44,671 bases of DNA from Tuberibacillus calidus DSM 17572. GTDB taxonomy: Bacteria; Bacillota; Bacilli; Bacillales; Sporolactobacillaceae. Numbering within the stretch: the first letter of the stretch is position 1; each line of letters begins with the position of its first letter. This document shows, piece by piece, positions 7,324-15,230 of this stretch. The notes below the pieces were generated by a model. That model did not search any database, had not been told where the DNA came from, and was given only the letters and a program-made list of their open reading frames with translations. The DNA lies in the NCBI RefSeq assembly GCF_000430685.1, contig NZ_KE387195.1:37037-81707 (forward strand), read 5' to 3'. The position numbers were made by a program, and so were the translations under genes.

Positions 7324-8069
7324 GAGGACAGTTGAACGATGCATATCTGTGCGCGTTTGGAATGAGGGGGACCGGCTTAGACGAACCGGCGGTTTGCCCT
7401 TCACTCGGCACAAGAGAGTGCTAATCCCATGACGGCGGCCAAAACCGTTTCTTGTCAGGTTCTCATTACCCACGTTTTTTTGTCTTGCGGCGTCTTATAC
7501 ATGCCACAAGGCCACCGGCGTTATCCCGATTCCGGCCAATGGCGGCACGCCTTTATTTCCGGCGAACGGTTGGCGCTCAGCGCTCCCGTTCATAACATTC
7601 ACCTTTCGGCACCACATCGATGCCGGGCGCACATAAAGATGAAACCTGATCGGATCCTTGATCCAGTTTCGTTTTTTTATTTCTTTGACAACTGCAAGGC
7701 TTTTTCCTTTCCTTAAAAGATTGGAGAGCAGTGGCTGGAAAAAACGACGGAGGTGCCTTCATTTTTAGATTAATGACAGCCTTTTTTGATCATTTCCACG
7801 TTGACAGGGGCTAGTCCGCTAAACGGTGTTGGTGGCAATCAATAAATGCAGTGTTTGGCAGTTAAGCAATTGGAAATAATGCTAAAGCACGGCTTTACAT
7901 GAAGTGGCGGATGTGATAGCCTAATCGGCCATTAAAGTCCCTTTATTATGACCCTTTTAAGGAGGAATTACATCCGTAGAGGCTCCATTCAAGCCACCAA
8001 TATCCAACATCGAAATTTGGAAAAAAGCACAAATATATATTGCCATTTGATGCATTTTTTAAATGCCAA
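7324..8069. other. Gene-free stretch, probably decayed mobile DNA
   Basis: Only short overlapping ORFs without ribosome binding sites. The right part (about 7840-8069) has no open frame of useful length and leads directly into the IstB tail at 8070, so it may be eroded IS21 sequence. The left part (7324-7760), with higher GC, was not recognised. Confidence 0.4.
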
Positions 8070-8270
8070 ATACATGATAAAACCTCTATTATTTTAACCT
8101 CCAATAAAAGCCCAAGGGAATGGGGTGAAATAATAGGTGAGCCGGGTATAACAACCGCGATATTAGATCGTTTAATCCACCGTGTGGAAGTCATTCAATT
8201 TGACGATTCTAGTTATCGTATGAAACATCGTTCTTCCATTTTTGCGAAAAAAGTGTTCATTTTTACTTGA
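8070..8270 (+). pseudogene. IS21-family IstB C-terminal relic
   Basis: The open segment encodes TSIILTSNKSPREWGEIIGE and then a TTAILDRLIHRVEVI block, SSYRM and a basic end. This is the C-terminal signature of the IS21 helper ATPase IstB (TSN-x-x--EWGE...AILDRLLH...G-SYR). Walker motifs and the rest of the ATPase are missing upstream. A second IS21 relic (istA 5' part) lies at 17122-17526. Confidence 0.85.
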
Positions 8271-8410
8271 CGGTTACAGCGTTTGTAAAAAGTATAGATT
8301 TACGTAATTCTAATGCATTCCTTAACGTAGGGGATATCAGCCTTTCTAGTGTTGAATTTTGTTTGTTTTCTGCGTTTTGTTGGTATGCCCTCTATATATA
8401 ACTATGATTT

Positions 8411-8575
8411 CTAATGAGGCCTTGCTAGATAAACTGCAAAAAGAATGAGAACGATTCCTAGCGCTATGAAAAACTTGTATAAAAAATTCCGTTTACTACG
8501 AGAAATACCAAGAATGGCGAAGAATATGCCAAGAATGAATGACAGGATCATTATATAGAATCCCATATTATTCAT
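8411..8575 (-). CDS. Small two-helix membrane protein, hypothetical
   Basis: 54 residues (MNNMGFYIMILSFILGIFFA...LARPH) with two hydrophobic helices around residues 5-24 and 33-51 joined by a basic SRSKR turn. GAAAGGA lies just upstream of the ATG at 8575; the ATG three codons later is an alternative with more usual spacing. The longer open frame to 8671 has no ribosome binding site. Family unknown. Confidence 0.5.
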   Translation of the reverse strand: MNNMGFYIMILSFILGIFFAILGISRSKRNFLYKFFIALGIVLILFAVYLARPH

Positions 8576-8678
8576 TTTCCTTTCAAGAACCTTATGCTTC
8601 TGATGACGCCCCTTCAAATGGTTTATCCATTGTGTCAGGGGTTGAAAGCCTTTGAAATCGCTCGTAAACACTAGGCGA

Positions 8679-9200
8679 TTAGCTAGAAGGCCGGTGAATT
8701 AATGGGGCATAGACTTCCCCATGTCGAATTTTGGAGACTATTTTCCCAGCCTTTTGGCGCCAAAGGACGGGAGGACAAGCAGGACTTCCTACTCCAAATT
8801 CTGGTTTTGCGAACGCCAAAGAGCCTGTCTCCCCTCGTTTTTTTCGAAATCGGCACAATCGCTTCAGATTTTGAACCACGACGATCAATAACGCCTGTTC
8901 TTACATGGCGTCCAAGCCCCAGCTTCGGACCCAGTCCAGCCCATGACATTCCTTCCCTTCGGCGAACACACGCTCGCAATGCGTGCGAAGGGCTTGAATG
9001 GATCGATAACCTTCCTGTTGTTGAATGAGTCTCGCTTGGTTGCGAATCTGAACACCTCTAACTTTCGCTTGGCGTTAAGTTTCCTGACAGGATCCTTCGC
9101 CCGGCGCTTCCAAGTTGGAATGATGGGCGCGTTATGTGAGATCCATGACAGCCACAGCGGCGTCACAACCGAATGGCGATCATGCCATGAGCGAATATGA
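8679..9200 (-). pseudogene. Decayed DDE transposase, IS1182-like
   Basis: On the minus strand a C-terminal transposase pattern can be read across frames: ALRTHCERVFAEGKECHGL, then DWVRSWGLDAM, an in-frame TAA at 8901-8903, then EQALLIVVVQNLKRLCRF. The (E)RVFAEGKE-x-HGL block with a downstream NLKRL segment is typical of IS1182-type DDE transposases. Frameshifts upstream and the stop codon show it is inactive. Apparent ORFs on both strands here are shadows of this relic. Confidence 0.65.
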
Positions 9201-9268
9201 CAGCCGTACTGTACAGGCAAAATCATTTGTAACTTTGTGTATCATGAACGTCTTTCTGCATCAAGTCC

Positions 9269-9309
9269 ATTTTGTGGTGAAGAGCCGGAAAGATTATTCA
9301 CCACAAAAT
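9269..9309. repeat. 13-bp perfect inverted repeat
   Basis: ATTTTGTGGTGAA (9269-9281) pairs with TTCACCACAAAAT (9297-9309) around a 15-base loop. It lies about 30 bases past the end of the bacteriocin-transporter gene set. It may be a transcription end signal for that operon or an insertion-sequence end next to the transposase relic. Confidence 0.7.
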
Positions 9310-9338
9310 AGACTTAACAACCATACCCACAAGCCCTC

Positions 9339-9707
9339 TCATCTTTTAATCAGCTCAACCGGAACCCCGAAACTGTGGTTAGCCAAAATGGAAGAAACCG
9401 CATCCCGTTCCTCCTTTGTATGATAAACAATGCGGATAAGCGCTTTATCTGTCTGATCTCCGCACGGTGCCCCCACCTTCACGCTTACTCCCTTCCCTAC
9501 GTTCTCCAAGCGAGCGACAAGGTCTTTGTGCTGACTCAATGCACGTTTCACTTCAGATTGGCTCGGCAGTTTTCCACATTGAGGTCGAGCGAATTCCTGT
9601 TTGCCTGGAAACGGGATGAGCGATAAACCTATCCCTCCTTCCGCTACTAAAAGCCCCCCGCCCAACACTATGGCAATGCCAATGGCCCACCATCGTTTTT
9701 TCGTCAT
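9339..9707 (-). CDS. Membrane-anchored small protein of the bacteriocin locus
   Basis: 122 residues starting MTKKRWWAIGIAIVLGGG; the ATG at 9707 follows GGGGGGAGG. One N-terminal transmembrane helix (about 7-25) is followed by a soluble extracellular region with two cysteines (PQCGKL and GAPCGDQ) that could form a disulfide. It is the last gene of the minus-strand bacteriocin operon, its frame overlapping the end of the ATPase gene region by a few bases. Family not recognised. Accessory transport or immunity function is inferred only from position. Confidence 0.7.
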   Translation of the reverse strand: MTKKRWWAIGIAIVLGGGLLVAEGGIGLSLIPFPGKQEFARPQCGKLPSQSEVKRALSQHKDLVARLENVGKGVSVKVGAPCGDQTDKALIRIVYHTKEERDAVSSILANHSFGVPVELIKR

Positions 9708-9729
9708 CTTGGTTTGTCCTCCCCCCTTA

Positions 9730-10383
9730 TCATTTACCACAGCGAATCCCCTTTAGCGTATGCATGGCATGAGCAGCTTGCATCATTTTCTCATCATGGG
9801 TGGCGACGATAACCGTTCTTCCTTGCTTCGCCAATAATTGAAGCAGCTCAATGACTCGATCGCCGTTGGCCTCATCAAGAGAAGCCGTCGGCTCATCGGC
9901 AAAAATGATTTGTGCATCTTTATAGAGAGCGCGCGCAATTGCCAAACGTCGCTTTTCTCCTCCACTTAGACGAGCAGCAAATTCCCGTTCTCTTCCATTC
10001 AATCCTGTTTCCGCTAACACTTTGCGCACCCTCTCCTTGTCGCCAACGACTTTAGAACGAAACAAACTCGAAGTCATTGTGACATTAAACGCAACCGATT
10101 CTTCCTCAACGATTCCGTAATCTTGGAGAACGAAGGCCGCATGTTTTTTCCAAAACAGACGGCGTTGCTTCGCTTCCCAACTGGTTGTGTCGACACCATC
10201 CATCAATACCCGCCCGCTTGTCGGCCGCAAAAGCAAGCCAAGCACATGGAGAAGCGTCGTTTTGCCTGCTCCACTTGGACCGACAAGCGCGGTCAACGCT
10301 CCAGGATCACATATGACACTCTCATTCTCCATAATCGTTCTCTCATTGATGATCATGGTCACTTGATTGGCTTCCATTCTCAC
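9730..10383 (-). CDS. ABC transporter ATP-binding protein (bacteriocin export/immunity type)
   Basis: About 217 residues. All ABC signatures are present: Walker A GPSGAGKTTLL, Q-loop LQDYGIVEEE, signature LSGGEKRRLAIARAL, Walker B IIFADEPTASLD and H-loop VATHD. It belongs to the MacB/LolD-like group used with DUF1430-type permeases. The start is uncertain: AAGGAGG sits 10 bases before a GTG at 10383 (used here), and an ATG at 10377 is also possible. It follows the permease gene by about 20 bases and would form the ATPase half of the lactococcin-972-type immunity/export complex. Confidence 0.88.
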   Translation of the reverse strand: MRMEANQVTMIINERTIMENESVICDPGALTALVGPSGAGKTTLLHVLGLLLRPTSGRVLMDGVDTTSWEAKQRRLFWKKHAAFVLQDYGIVEEESVAFNVTMTSSLFRSKVVGDKERVRKVLAETGLNGREREFAARLSGGEKRRLAIARALYKDAQIIFADEPTASLDEANGDRVIELLQLLAKQGRTVIVATHDEKMMQAAHAMHTLKGIRCGK

Positions 10384-10404
10384 TACAGCCAAACCCTCCT
10401 TTTT

Positions 10405-12387
10405 CTACAGCTGACGCAAGGAATTTTTCGCAAACACCCAAGAAGTCGCACCAATATGTACGAACGGCAAAACTGCCAGCACAAGCAACCCGGTTAAACC
10501 GACCGGCAACAAGCTGTTTATTCCTTGAAATAGCATAATCAGCATGACCACGATCCCTCCTAAAACCCACTCCTTCACGATTCGCCCACACGACACGTTC
10601 CACCAAGATGCCCCAGCAAGGCGAAGGGGGAAATCGCGCTTTGCTTTTAACACCGCTATAATAAACGCACTAATGGTCGCAGCAATGGCCAAGGCTGCCA
10701 AAAGAGCAACGATCGATCCAATTCTAAGCCACACAAAATAGGCATAAAGTTGGGCGCGTAAAATTCCTTCTTCCGCCATATAGTTGACGCGGATCCGATT
10801 TTGATGGCCGCGCTCAGATACGAGTTTCTGTGTTTCCTCTAAACCGATAAAACTCAATTCCGCCGAGGAAGCAACAGAGATCAAAAAGTTGTCGTTAAAC
10901 AAAGCATGGACATGAGGGGCAACCAACAATAGCACATCCTTCGGCCGAGCAAACTCAAGCTGTCCACCAGAGCCAACGAATGGAAAAGGGGACGACCCGG
11001 TCAAACGATACATCTTGACCTCATGCCATATGTTTTTGGCCTGCTGTTGTTTTCTTACAAATAACGGGATTGAGAGTTCTAGAAATTGTTTCGCATCCTT
11101 TGGAATTTGCTCTAGCGTAAGAGGAACGAGAGATAACCTTTTGTTCTTTCTGCGAACGATATCCAACCATTGCTCATTCACTATAATCATGTAACGGTAT
11201 GGTGCAATGGTCATGCCATCGATGGACAAATCGTCTCCTTTCCATGCTTTCGATAACACTACGCGATGGGCGGTCTCTGCTTGTCGAACGATGTCCCCTA
11301 CCGACGGTTGCAACGTCTGAAACAAATGTTCGATTTCTGCTCTCCCAGTACTCCCTGGACGGGACGGGAACACCAACACCACTTGATCAGCTAACGACTT
11401 CCACATGACTTGTTCCTGTGCCGTTTTTCTGGCATTCGTATAAGCTGAAACCGCCGGTGAAACAGCGGAAAGGACGAAGGCAAATACAACCAGCTTTAAC
11501 ACAGCCGAACTTCTAGCCAAACGCTTGACAACGGGTTCGCGCATCGCCAACATCTCTGGATTCGGCCAAGAGGCGACAGAAAATATCCATGCGCAAATCA
11601 GTGTCAAAAAGATAACCATTGTCTCAGCCAAAAGCAATACTTTACTATAGTATGGAACAAATACCCATCCATGGACAAAACCAACATAAAGGGCTGCTAA
11701 GACGTCCAATATAGCAGCGGCGAGAACCATAGCCAGCACAAATTGACCGAAATCCTCGCATTGGATGCGCCATTTCGGAACTCCAGCCAGCACACGCAAC
11801 GCACGCCCTTTCGCCTTGACTGCTAGCCAGTATAAAGCTAATGACACCATCAGCATCGAAACGGCCAATAGCGCTACACCGAAGTCGCTTTGCACAATTA
11901 AAAATTGGAGAATGGTGAACAGTGTCTCTTCGCTCCATTTCTGATCGACTCGATGTGATGTTAACCAATCTTTCCATTCATTTAGATGTTCTGTTTTCCC
12001 TGTCACCAAATAATCGCCATCAGTGAACGAATGGGACAACGCGCGGTGGTCGCGAATCTCGGCATCAGGCTCACGGCCAAAACGTTGAATTCTCTTTGGA
12101 AATTCCCCTTTCTGCCCCACCTGAATAAAGATTTGTCCTGACTGATCCCCGCGTAAATCTGGCGAGACTTTCATTAAACCTAATTCCCATTGATCGCCCA
12201 TCGCTCCCAACTGTTGAAACACATCTTCTTTCTGCAAGTCAGATTGACTAAAATCCAATGTCACTTTCGCTTTCACATCCAGCAGTTCTGGAAAAAATCG
12301 GTCATGGACGTCCGAAACAACGACCGCTGCGAAAGCTAAGAGGAAAAACTGTACAGCAGAAACGACCATCACTATTTTTTTATGCAT
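10405..12387 (-). CDS. DUF1430-type bacteriocin-associated ABC permease
   Basis: 660 residues with an N-terminal helix (about 5-25), a soluble extracytoplasmic stretch, a first group of four helices (about 160-320), a second large extracytoplasmic domain (about 320-545) and three C-terminal helices. This is the layout of the 'bacteriocin-associated integral membrane protein' family found with lactococcin 972 genes. Start at ATG 12387, with AAGGA about 10 bases upstream; the ORF can be extended three codons to a GTG too close to the ribosome binding site. It follows the bacteriocin gene after a terminator-like hairpin (12425-12453). Likely role: self-immunity or export together with the ATPase at 9730. 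Confidence 0.85.
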   Translation of the reverse strand: MHKKIVMVVSAVQFFLLAFAAVVVSDVHDRFFPELLDVKAKVTLDFSQSDLQKEDVFQQLGAMGDQWELGLMKVSPDLRGDQSGQIFIQVGQKGEFPKRIQRFGREPDAEIRDHRALSHSFTDGDYLVTGKTEHLNEWKDWLTSHRVDQKWSEETLFTILQFLIVQSDFGVALLAVSMLMVSLALYWLAVKAKGRALRVLAGVPKWRIQCEDFGQFVLAMVLAAAILDVLAALYVGFVHGWVFVPYYSKVLLLAETMVIFLTLICAWIFSVASWPNPEMLAMREPVVKRLARSSAVLKLVVFAFVLSAVSPAVSAYTNARKTAQEQVMWKSLADQVVLVFPSRPGSTGRAEIEHLFQTLQPSVGDIVRQAETAHRVVLSKAWKGDDLSIDGMTIAPYRYMIIVNEQWLDIVRRKNKRLSLVPLTLEQIPKDAKQFLELSIPLFVRKQQQAKNIWHEVKMYRLTGSSPFPFVGSGGQLEFARPKDVLLLVAPHVHALFNDNFLISVASSAELSFIGLEETQKLVSERGHQNRIRVNYMAEEGILRAQLYAYFVWLRIGSIVALLAALAIAATISAFIIAVLKAKRDFPLRLAGASWWNVSCGRIVKEWVLGGIVVMLIMLFQGINSLLPVGLTGLLVLAVLPFVHIGATSWVFAKNSLRQL

Positions 12388-12424
12388 GTGCGTCACTTCC
12401 TTGTCCTACCTTCTTGTTAAGAAA

Positions 12425-12453
12425 AGAAAGCCCCCCCCTTTTAGGGAGGGGAA
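12425..12453 (-). terminator. Terminator/attenuator between bacteriocin and transporter genes
   Basis: A CCCCTCCC...GGGGGGGG stem with a TAAAA-type loop is followed on the minus strand by CTTTCTTTTC. It lies about 30 bases after the bacteriocin stop and 40 before the permease start. It would give high bacteriocin mRNA and lower readthrough into the transporter. Confidence 0.75.
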
Positions 12454-12478
12454 AGAATTCGCCCATTAAATGTATTGA

Positions 12479-12850
12479 CTATTTGCAAGTTCGGTAATAA
12501 TAGGCGTCGTCGGACCAAGGAAAATTAAGCGCCCCTTTCTCAGCAGCAGAGGTCAGACCTGGTGGAGTATCAACACTTCTTAGCATTTCACCGTTGTATA
12601 CAACTGTTGAACCGTGGCACGAAGTCGGATGATAGTAATAGGAGCGCACCATAGCATTCCAGAAGCCATATGTCCATTTTCCTCCCTCACTTGGGTATTG
12701 GACGGTAGAACCTGGATGCAGCCACGCAGCAGCATGATTGGGGTTCGCTAAGCCAAAAGCGATGATGGAAAGCACCAACACTCCAACCAATGTCATCACC
12801 TTTCGCAGAAAAACATGGACGGTTTTAGACGAAGTAAGAATTCCAGACAA
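12479..12850 (-). CDS. Lactococcin 972 family bacteriocin precursor
   Basis: 123 residues with a signal peptide (hydrophobic core about 18-36, cleavage after NHAAA) and a mature region showing the lactococcin 972 family pattern: GGKWTYGFWN, YYYHPTSCHGSTVVYNG and the C-terminal AYYYRTCK. The two cysteines (SCHG and RTCK) flank the mature domain. Lactococcin 972 blocks septum formation by binding lipid II. Start: a TTG at 12850, six bases after a long G-run (GAGGGGGGG). An internal ATG at 12796 would leave a shorter signal peptide. First gene of the operon with the DUF1430 permease and ATPase, divergent from a LuxR-type regulator. Confidence 0.9.
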   Translation of the reverse strand: MSGILTSSKTVHVFLRKVMTLVGVLVLSIIAFGLANPNHAAAWLHPGSTVQYPSEGGKWTYGFWNAMVRSYYYHPTSCHGSTVVYNGEMLRSVDTPPGLTSAAEKGALNFPWSDDAYYYRTCK

Positions 12851-12922
12851 AAGTAACCCCCCCTCTTAGTAGTTTATGCTTTGAACCAAAACACGTCATC
12901 AATGATTGATAACATACGAATC

Positions 12923-13050
12923 AACCGGCCGGTTTCCCTCTTACTGTACCAGAATAGAATCAAAAAAACATCCGTATTTTCCGCTAATTTCATTGCGGAA
13001 AATACCTATTTTTTGAAATTTTGTTTACATATATTATTCTATATTGTAAA
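12923..13050. promoter_or_regulatory. Divergent control region with palindromes
   Basis: The 340-bp gap between the bacteriocin gene and the regulator holds a perfect 12-bp palindrome AACCGGCCGGTT (12923-12934) on the bacteriocin side. An AT-rich dyad, TTTACA...TGTAAA (13024-13029 and 13045-13050), lies on the regulator side. Either may be an operator for the LuxR-type protein. Promoter hexamers could not be assigned with confidence. Confidence 0.45.
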
Positions 13051-13192
13051 ATTCTTGATGAATGAAGCTGAGAGAAATAATCTTATTGGTCAAAACAGCA
13101 CATCACTCATCCCTTATCATATTCCATTTTTCATCGCAACGCGTGTTCCAACCAAGTCCCGCTTCTGGCCGTGTTTTACAGGAGGGAAAGCA

Positions 13193-13795
13193 ATGACGAA
13201 GATCAAATTCCTGATTGTTGGGGATCATAACCTTGTCTGCAAGGGGATTCGACAACTTTTGGAACGCGAGCCCGACTTGGAAGTGGTGGGCGCCCTCTCC
13301 TCCTTAGCCGAGCTGGAAAAGAAGATCGCTGAACACCAACCTGATATCATTGTCATCGATGCTCCGATCAAAAAGGAAAATGATCTCATTTGGACGAAGG
13401 ACATCACATCACGATCCCCTATAAGCAAAGTTGTCATTTTATCTGGATATGATAGCGCAGAATATATACATGCTGCCCACGCGGCAGGCGCCTACGCCTT
13501 TGTATCGAAAAAAGACTCCGCCGAAACGCTGATTCACGCTATTCGGGAAAGCCACCGCAGGGCGAAATCGTTTCCGGCGTATCTTGATTCCTATGATTAT
13601 TCGCCCCTAACCGAAATAGAATTGGCAGTTCTCGATCTCATTGCCAAAGACAAAACGAACAGTGAAATCGGCGAACAACTTAACATCAGCAAACGAACTG
13701 TAGAGCACCACGTATCGTCCATTTTGCGAAAGCTGCATGTCAAATCACGGTCGGGAGCGGTGGGAAAAGCGTTTATGCTCGGATTGCTTCAGTAA
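13193..13795 (+). CDS. NarL/LuxR-family response regulator
   Basis: 200 residues from an ATG with AGGAGGGAAAGC upstream; the much longer open frame to 12881 lacks a ribosome binding site. N-terminal receiver domain (1-115): phospho-acceptor Asp in DIIVIDAP, conserved Lys in FVSKKD, but the usual acidic pair is reduced to G-D (IVGDHNLV). C-terminal LuxR helix-turn-helix (about 138-198) with LTEIELAVLDLIAKDKTNSE and ISKRTVEHHVSSILRKL. No histidine kinase gene lies alongside. Divergent from the lactococcin-972-type operon, which it probably controls. Confidence 0.88.
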   Translation: MTKIKFLIVGDHNLVCKGIRQLLEREPDLEVVGALSSLAELEKKIAEHQPDIIVIDAPIKKENDLIWTKDITSRSPISKVVILSGYDSAEYIHAAHAAGAYAFVSKKDSAETLIHAIRESHRRAKSFPAYLDSYDYSPLTEIELAVLDLIAKDKTNSEIGEQLNISKRTVEHHVSSILRKLHVKSRSGAVGKAFMLGLLQ

Positions 13796-13826
13796 CCACG
13801 TTTTGTTGAAAAGCCGAAAAAATGGA

Positions 13827-13994
13827 TCATCTCCTTTTTCTCTTTTGATAGAAAAATAGAATAAACAAGAAGATCATCCACGCTGCCATGAGAAAATATA
13901 TAATTTTATTAACCATATTCATTTTTGGGTACCAAAAGGATACGCCGATAAATAATAGTAATAATCCAATGGCAAGGTTAATGGGCCATTTCAT
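13827..13994 (-). CDS. 55-residue two-helix membrane protein
   Basis: Starts MKWPINLAIGLLLLFIGVSF with GAGGAGG seven bases upstream of the ATG. Two hydrophobic helices (about 5-21 and 31-49) end in a basic YQKRKRR tail. Its diverged, frameshifted copy lies at 6855-7029, which supports that this reading frame was a real gene. It is convergent with the LuxR-type regulator. Function unknown. Confidence 0.7.
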   Translation of the reverse strand: MKWPINLAIGLLLLFIGVSFWYPKMNMVNKIIYFLMAAWMIFLFILFFYQKRKRR

Positions 13995-14092
13995 ATAAAC
14001 CTCCTCTTACCCTTTTTACCTGGTATATTTGGGGTTTTTTGACACCTTTCCAATATACTCCATTTTTATAGAATTATCTTTGCTCTCACCAT

Positions 14093-14806
14093 TTATCGAT
14101 GCATTTCAGTATAATCTGCCCTTAAATACACTTTGAATTCACTCGATTTAGAACCATACTCTTTTAATAATTTAAGCACTAAATTTCGAATGCTGTTTGC
14201 ACTTATATTAGTCTCAATAAAAATCTTATCGCCAATTAACTTCGGTTTATTCATGCCTTTATCATTTTTTGAGAAATATTTGCGCTTTTTACCATTCATA
14301 TTTGGGTTATGCTCGAAACTCATAAATTTATTTTCATCAACAGCTATGAGAATTTCGCATATTTTAATTAGCATTTCCTGCCAAGTTTTGACTTCTATTA
14401 TCTCTTGATTGCTGATTCGAAAACCAAATGGTCTTTTATATGTAAAGTTTTCATAAAGTGTATGCTCTATATTTGGATCAACGTAATAAATTGAATAATC
14501 CGGGGAATTCACTGTCTTCTTGCCCTCAGGCTCAAGATCTTCTCTATTTTCAATAGGATCCTCTATTTCCAACAACTCTATGATTTGCTCTAACTTTTGT
14601 TCGTATTGATTAATTTCCTCACCTAATTTCGTAAAAAGTCTGACCCGAGTAAAATCCCTTTTTGAATAAGCCAACTTTAGCTCAACACTAATGCTATCCA
14701 TAGTGTCATTGATCGTTTCTTTTAATAGCTCTAGACTTTCGGATATGTCAATCGTTTTATTCGGGAATTCATCCTTAAGTGTTTTAATGACATCTTTCAT
14801 ATTCAT
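14093..14806 (-). CDS. Unrecognised 237-residue protein of the defence island
   Basis: The N-terminal third (about 1-85) is helical and charged, probably coiled coil. A linker of about 40 residues is followed by a compact domain (about 120-237) with motifs KRPFGFRISNQE, KTWQEMLIKICE, NGKKRKYFSKN, NISANSIRNLVLKLLKEYG and FKVYLRADYTEMHR. Many Lys/Arg/Asn residues in the middle suggest nucleic-acid contact. ATG at 14806 follows GTAGGTGA. I do not recognise the family, though the C-terminal motifs look conserved. It is the last gene of the minus-strand defence block (hsdM to here). Confidence 0.75.
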   Translation of the reverse strand: MNMKDVIKTLKDEFPNKTIDISESLELLKETINDTMDSISVELKLAYSKRDFTRVRLFTKLGEEINQYEQKLEQIIELLEIEDPIENREDLEPEGKKTVNSPDYSIYYVDPNIEHTLYENFTYKRPFGFRISNQEIIEVKTWQEMLIKICEILIAVDENKFMSFEHNPNMNGKKRKYFSKNDKGMNKPKLIGDKIFIETNISANSIRNLVLKLLKEYGSKSSEFKVYLRADYTEMHR

Positions 14807-14904
14807 TTTTTCACCTACCTTATTTTGATTTTTATTAACACATTAGGAAATCAAAATTGTAATAATATTGCTCCTACCTATCATTATATACCATAACAGT
14901 AGAG

Positions 14905-14940
14905 AAAAGGCAGTCCCTTGTTACATAGGAACTGCCTTCC
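14905..14940 (-). terminator. Terminator behind the metalloprotease relic
   Basis: GGCAGTTCC pairs with GGGACTGCC around a loop of about 10 bases, and on the minus strand the stem is followed by TTTTC. It directly follows the truncated YgjP-like gene end. Confidence 0.75.
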
Positions 14941-15113
14941 GTTGTTCATTCTGTTATGTTTAATACCGGGTAGTTCGCCTTTACAAATCACTACTACCTC
15001 TTCATCCAAAATTGTCTTTCGCTTTTCCCAATCCGGCATCAATGCATATAGCATTCGGTAGAAGTTTTCGCCGTGGTTGCTGTACTTAAAGTGAATGAGT
15101 TCGTGGGAAATAC
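14930..15113 (-). pseudogene. YgjP-like (M48/DUF45) metalloprotease, 3' end only
   Basis: The minus strand reads ISHELIHFKYSNHGENFYRM, then LYALMPDWEKRKTILDEE and a short tail. HELIH is the zinc-binding HExxH motif, and NHG...FY..L...PDW..RK is the conserved C-terminal signature of YgjP-like metallopeptidases. Such proteins are often encoded next to type I restriction genes. Everything before ISHE is missing, and DNA to the right leads into the Mrr-type gene's end, so this is a truncated relic. Confidence 0.8.
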
Positions 15114-15230
15114 ATTAAAATAAAGGGGTATAAAATGATTTTATTGGATCGTAATGATATCCTATCGCGTTATAATCCCTCTACTAATGGCAATTGAATT
15201 ATCTATATTTGTTTTCACATAGTAAGATTT

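Noticed and set aside
8702-9226. Several 80-110 codon ORFs on both strands
   Set aside because: They are shadows of the decayed IS1182-like transposase read in the minus direction.
12881-13192. 104-codon N-terminal extension of the response regulator
   Set aside because: No ribosome binding site at its start; the receiver domain begins at the ATG at 13193, which has AGGAGGG.
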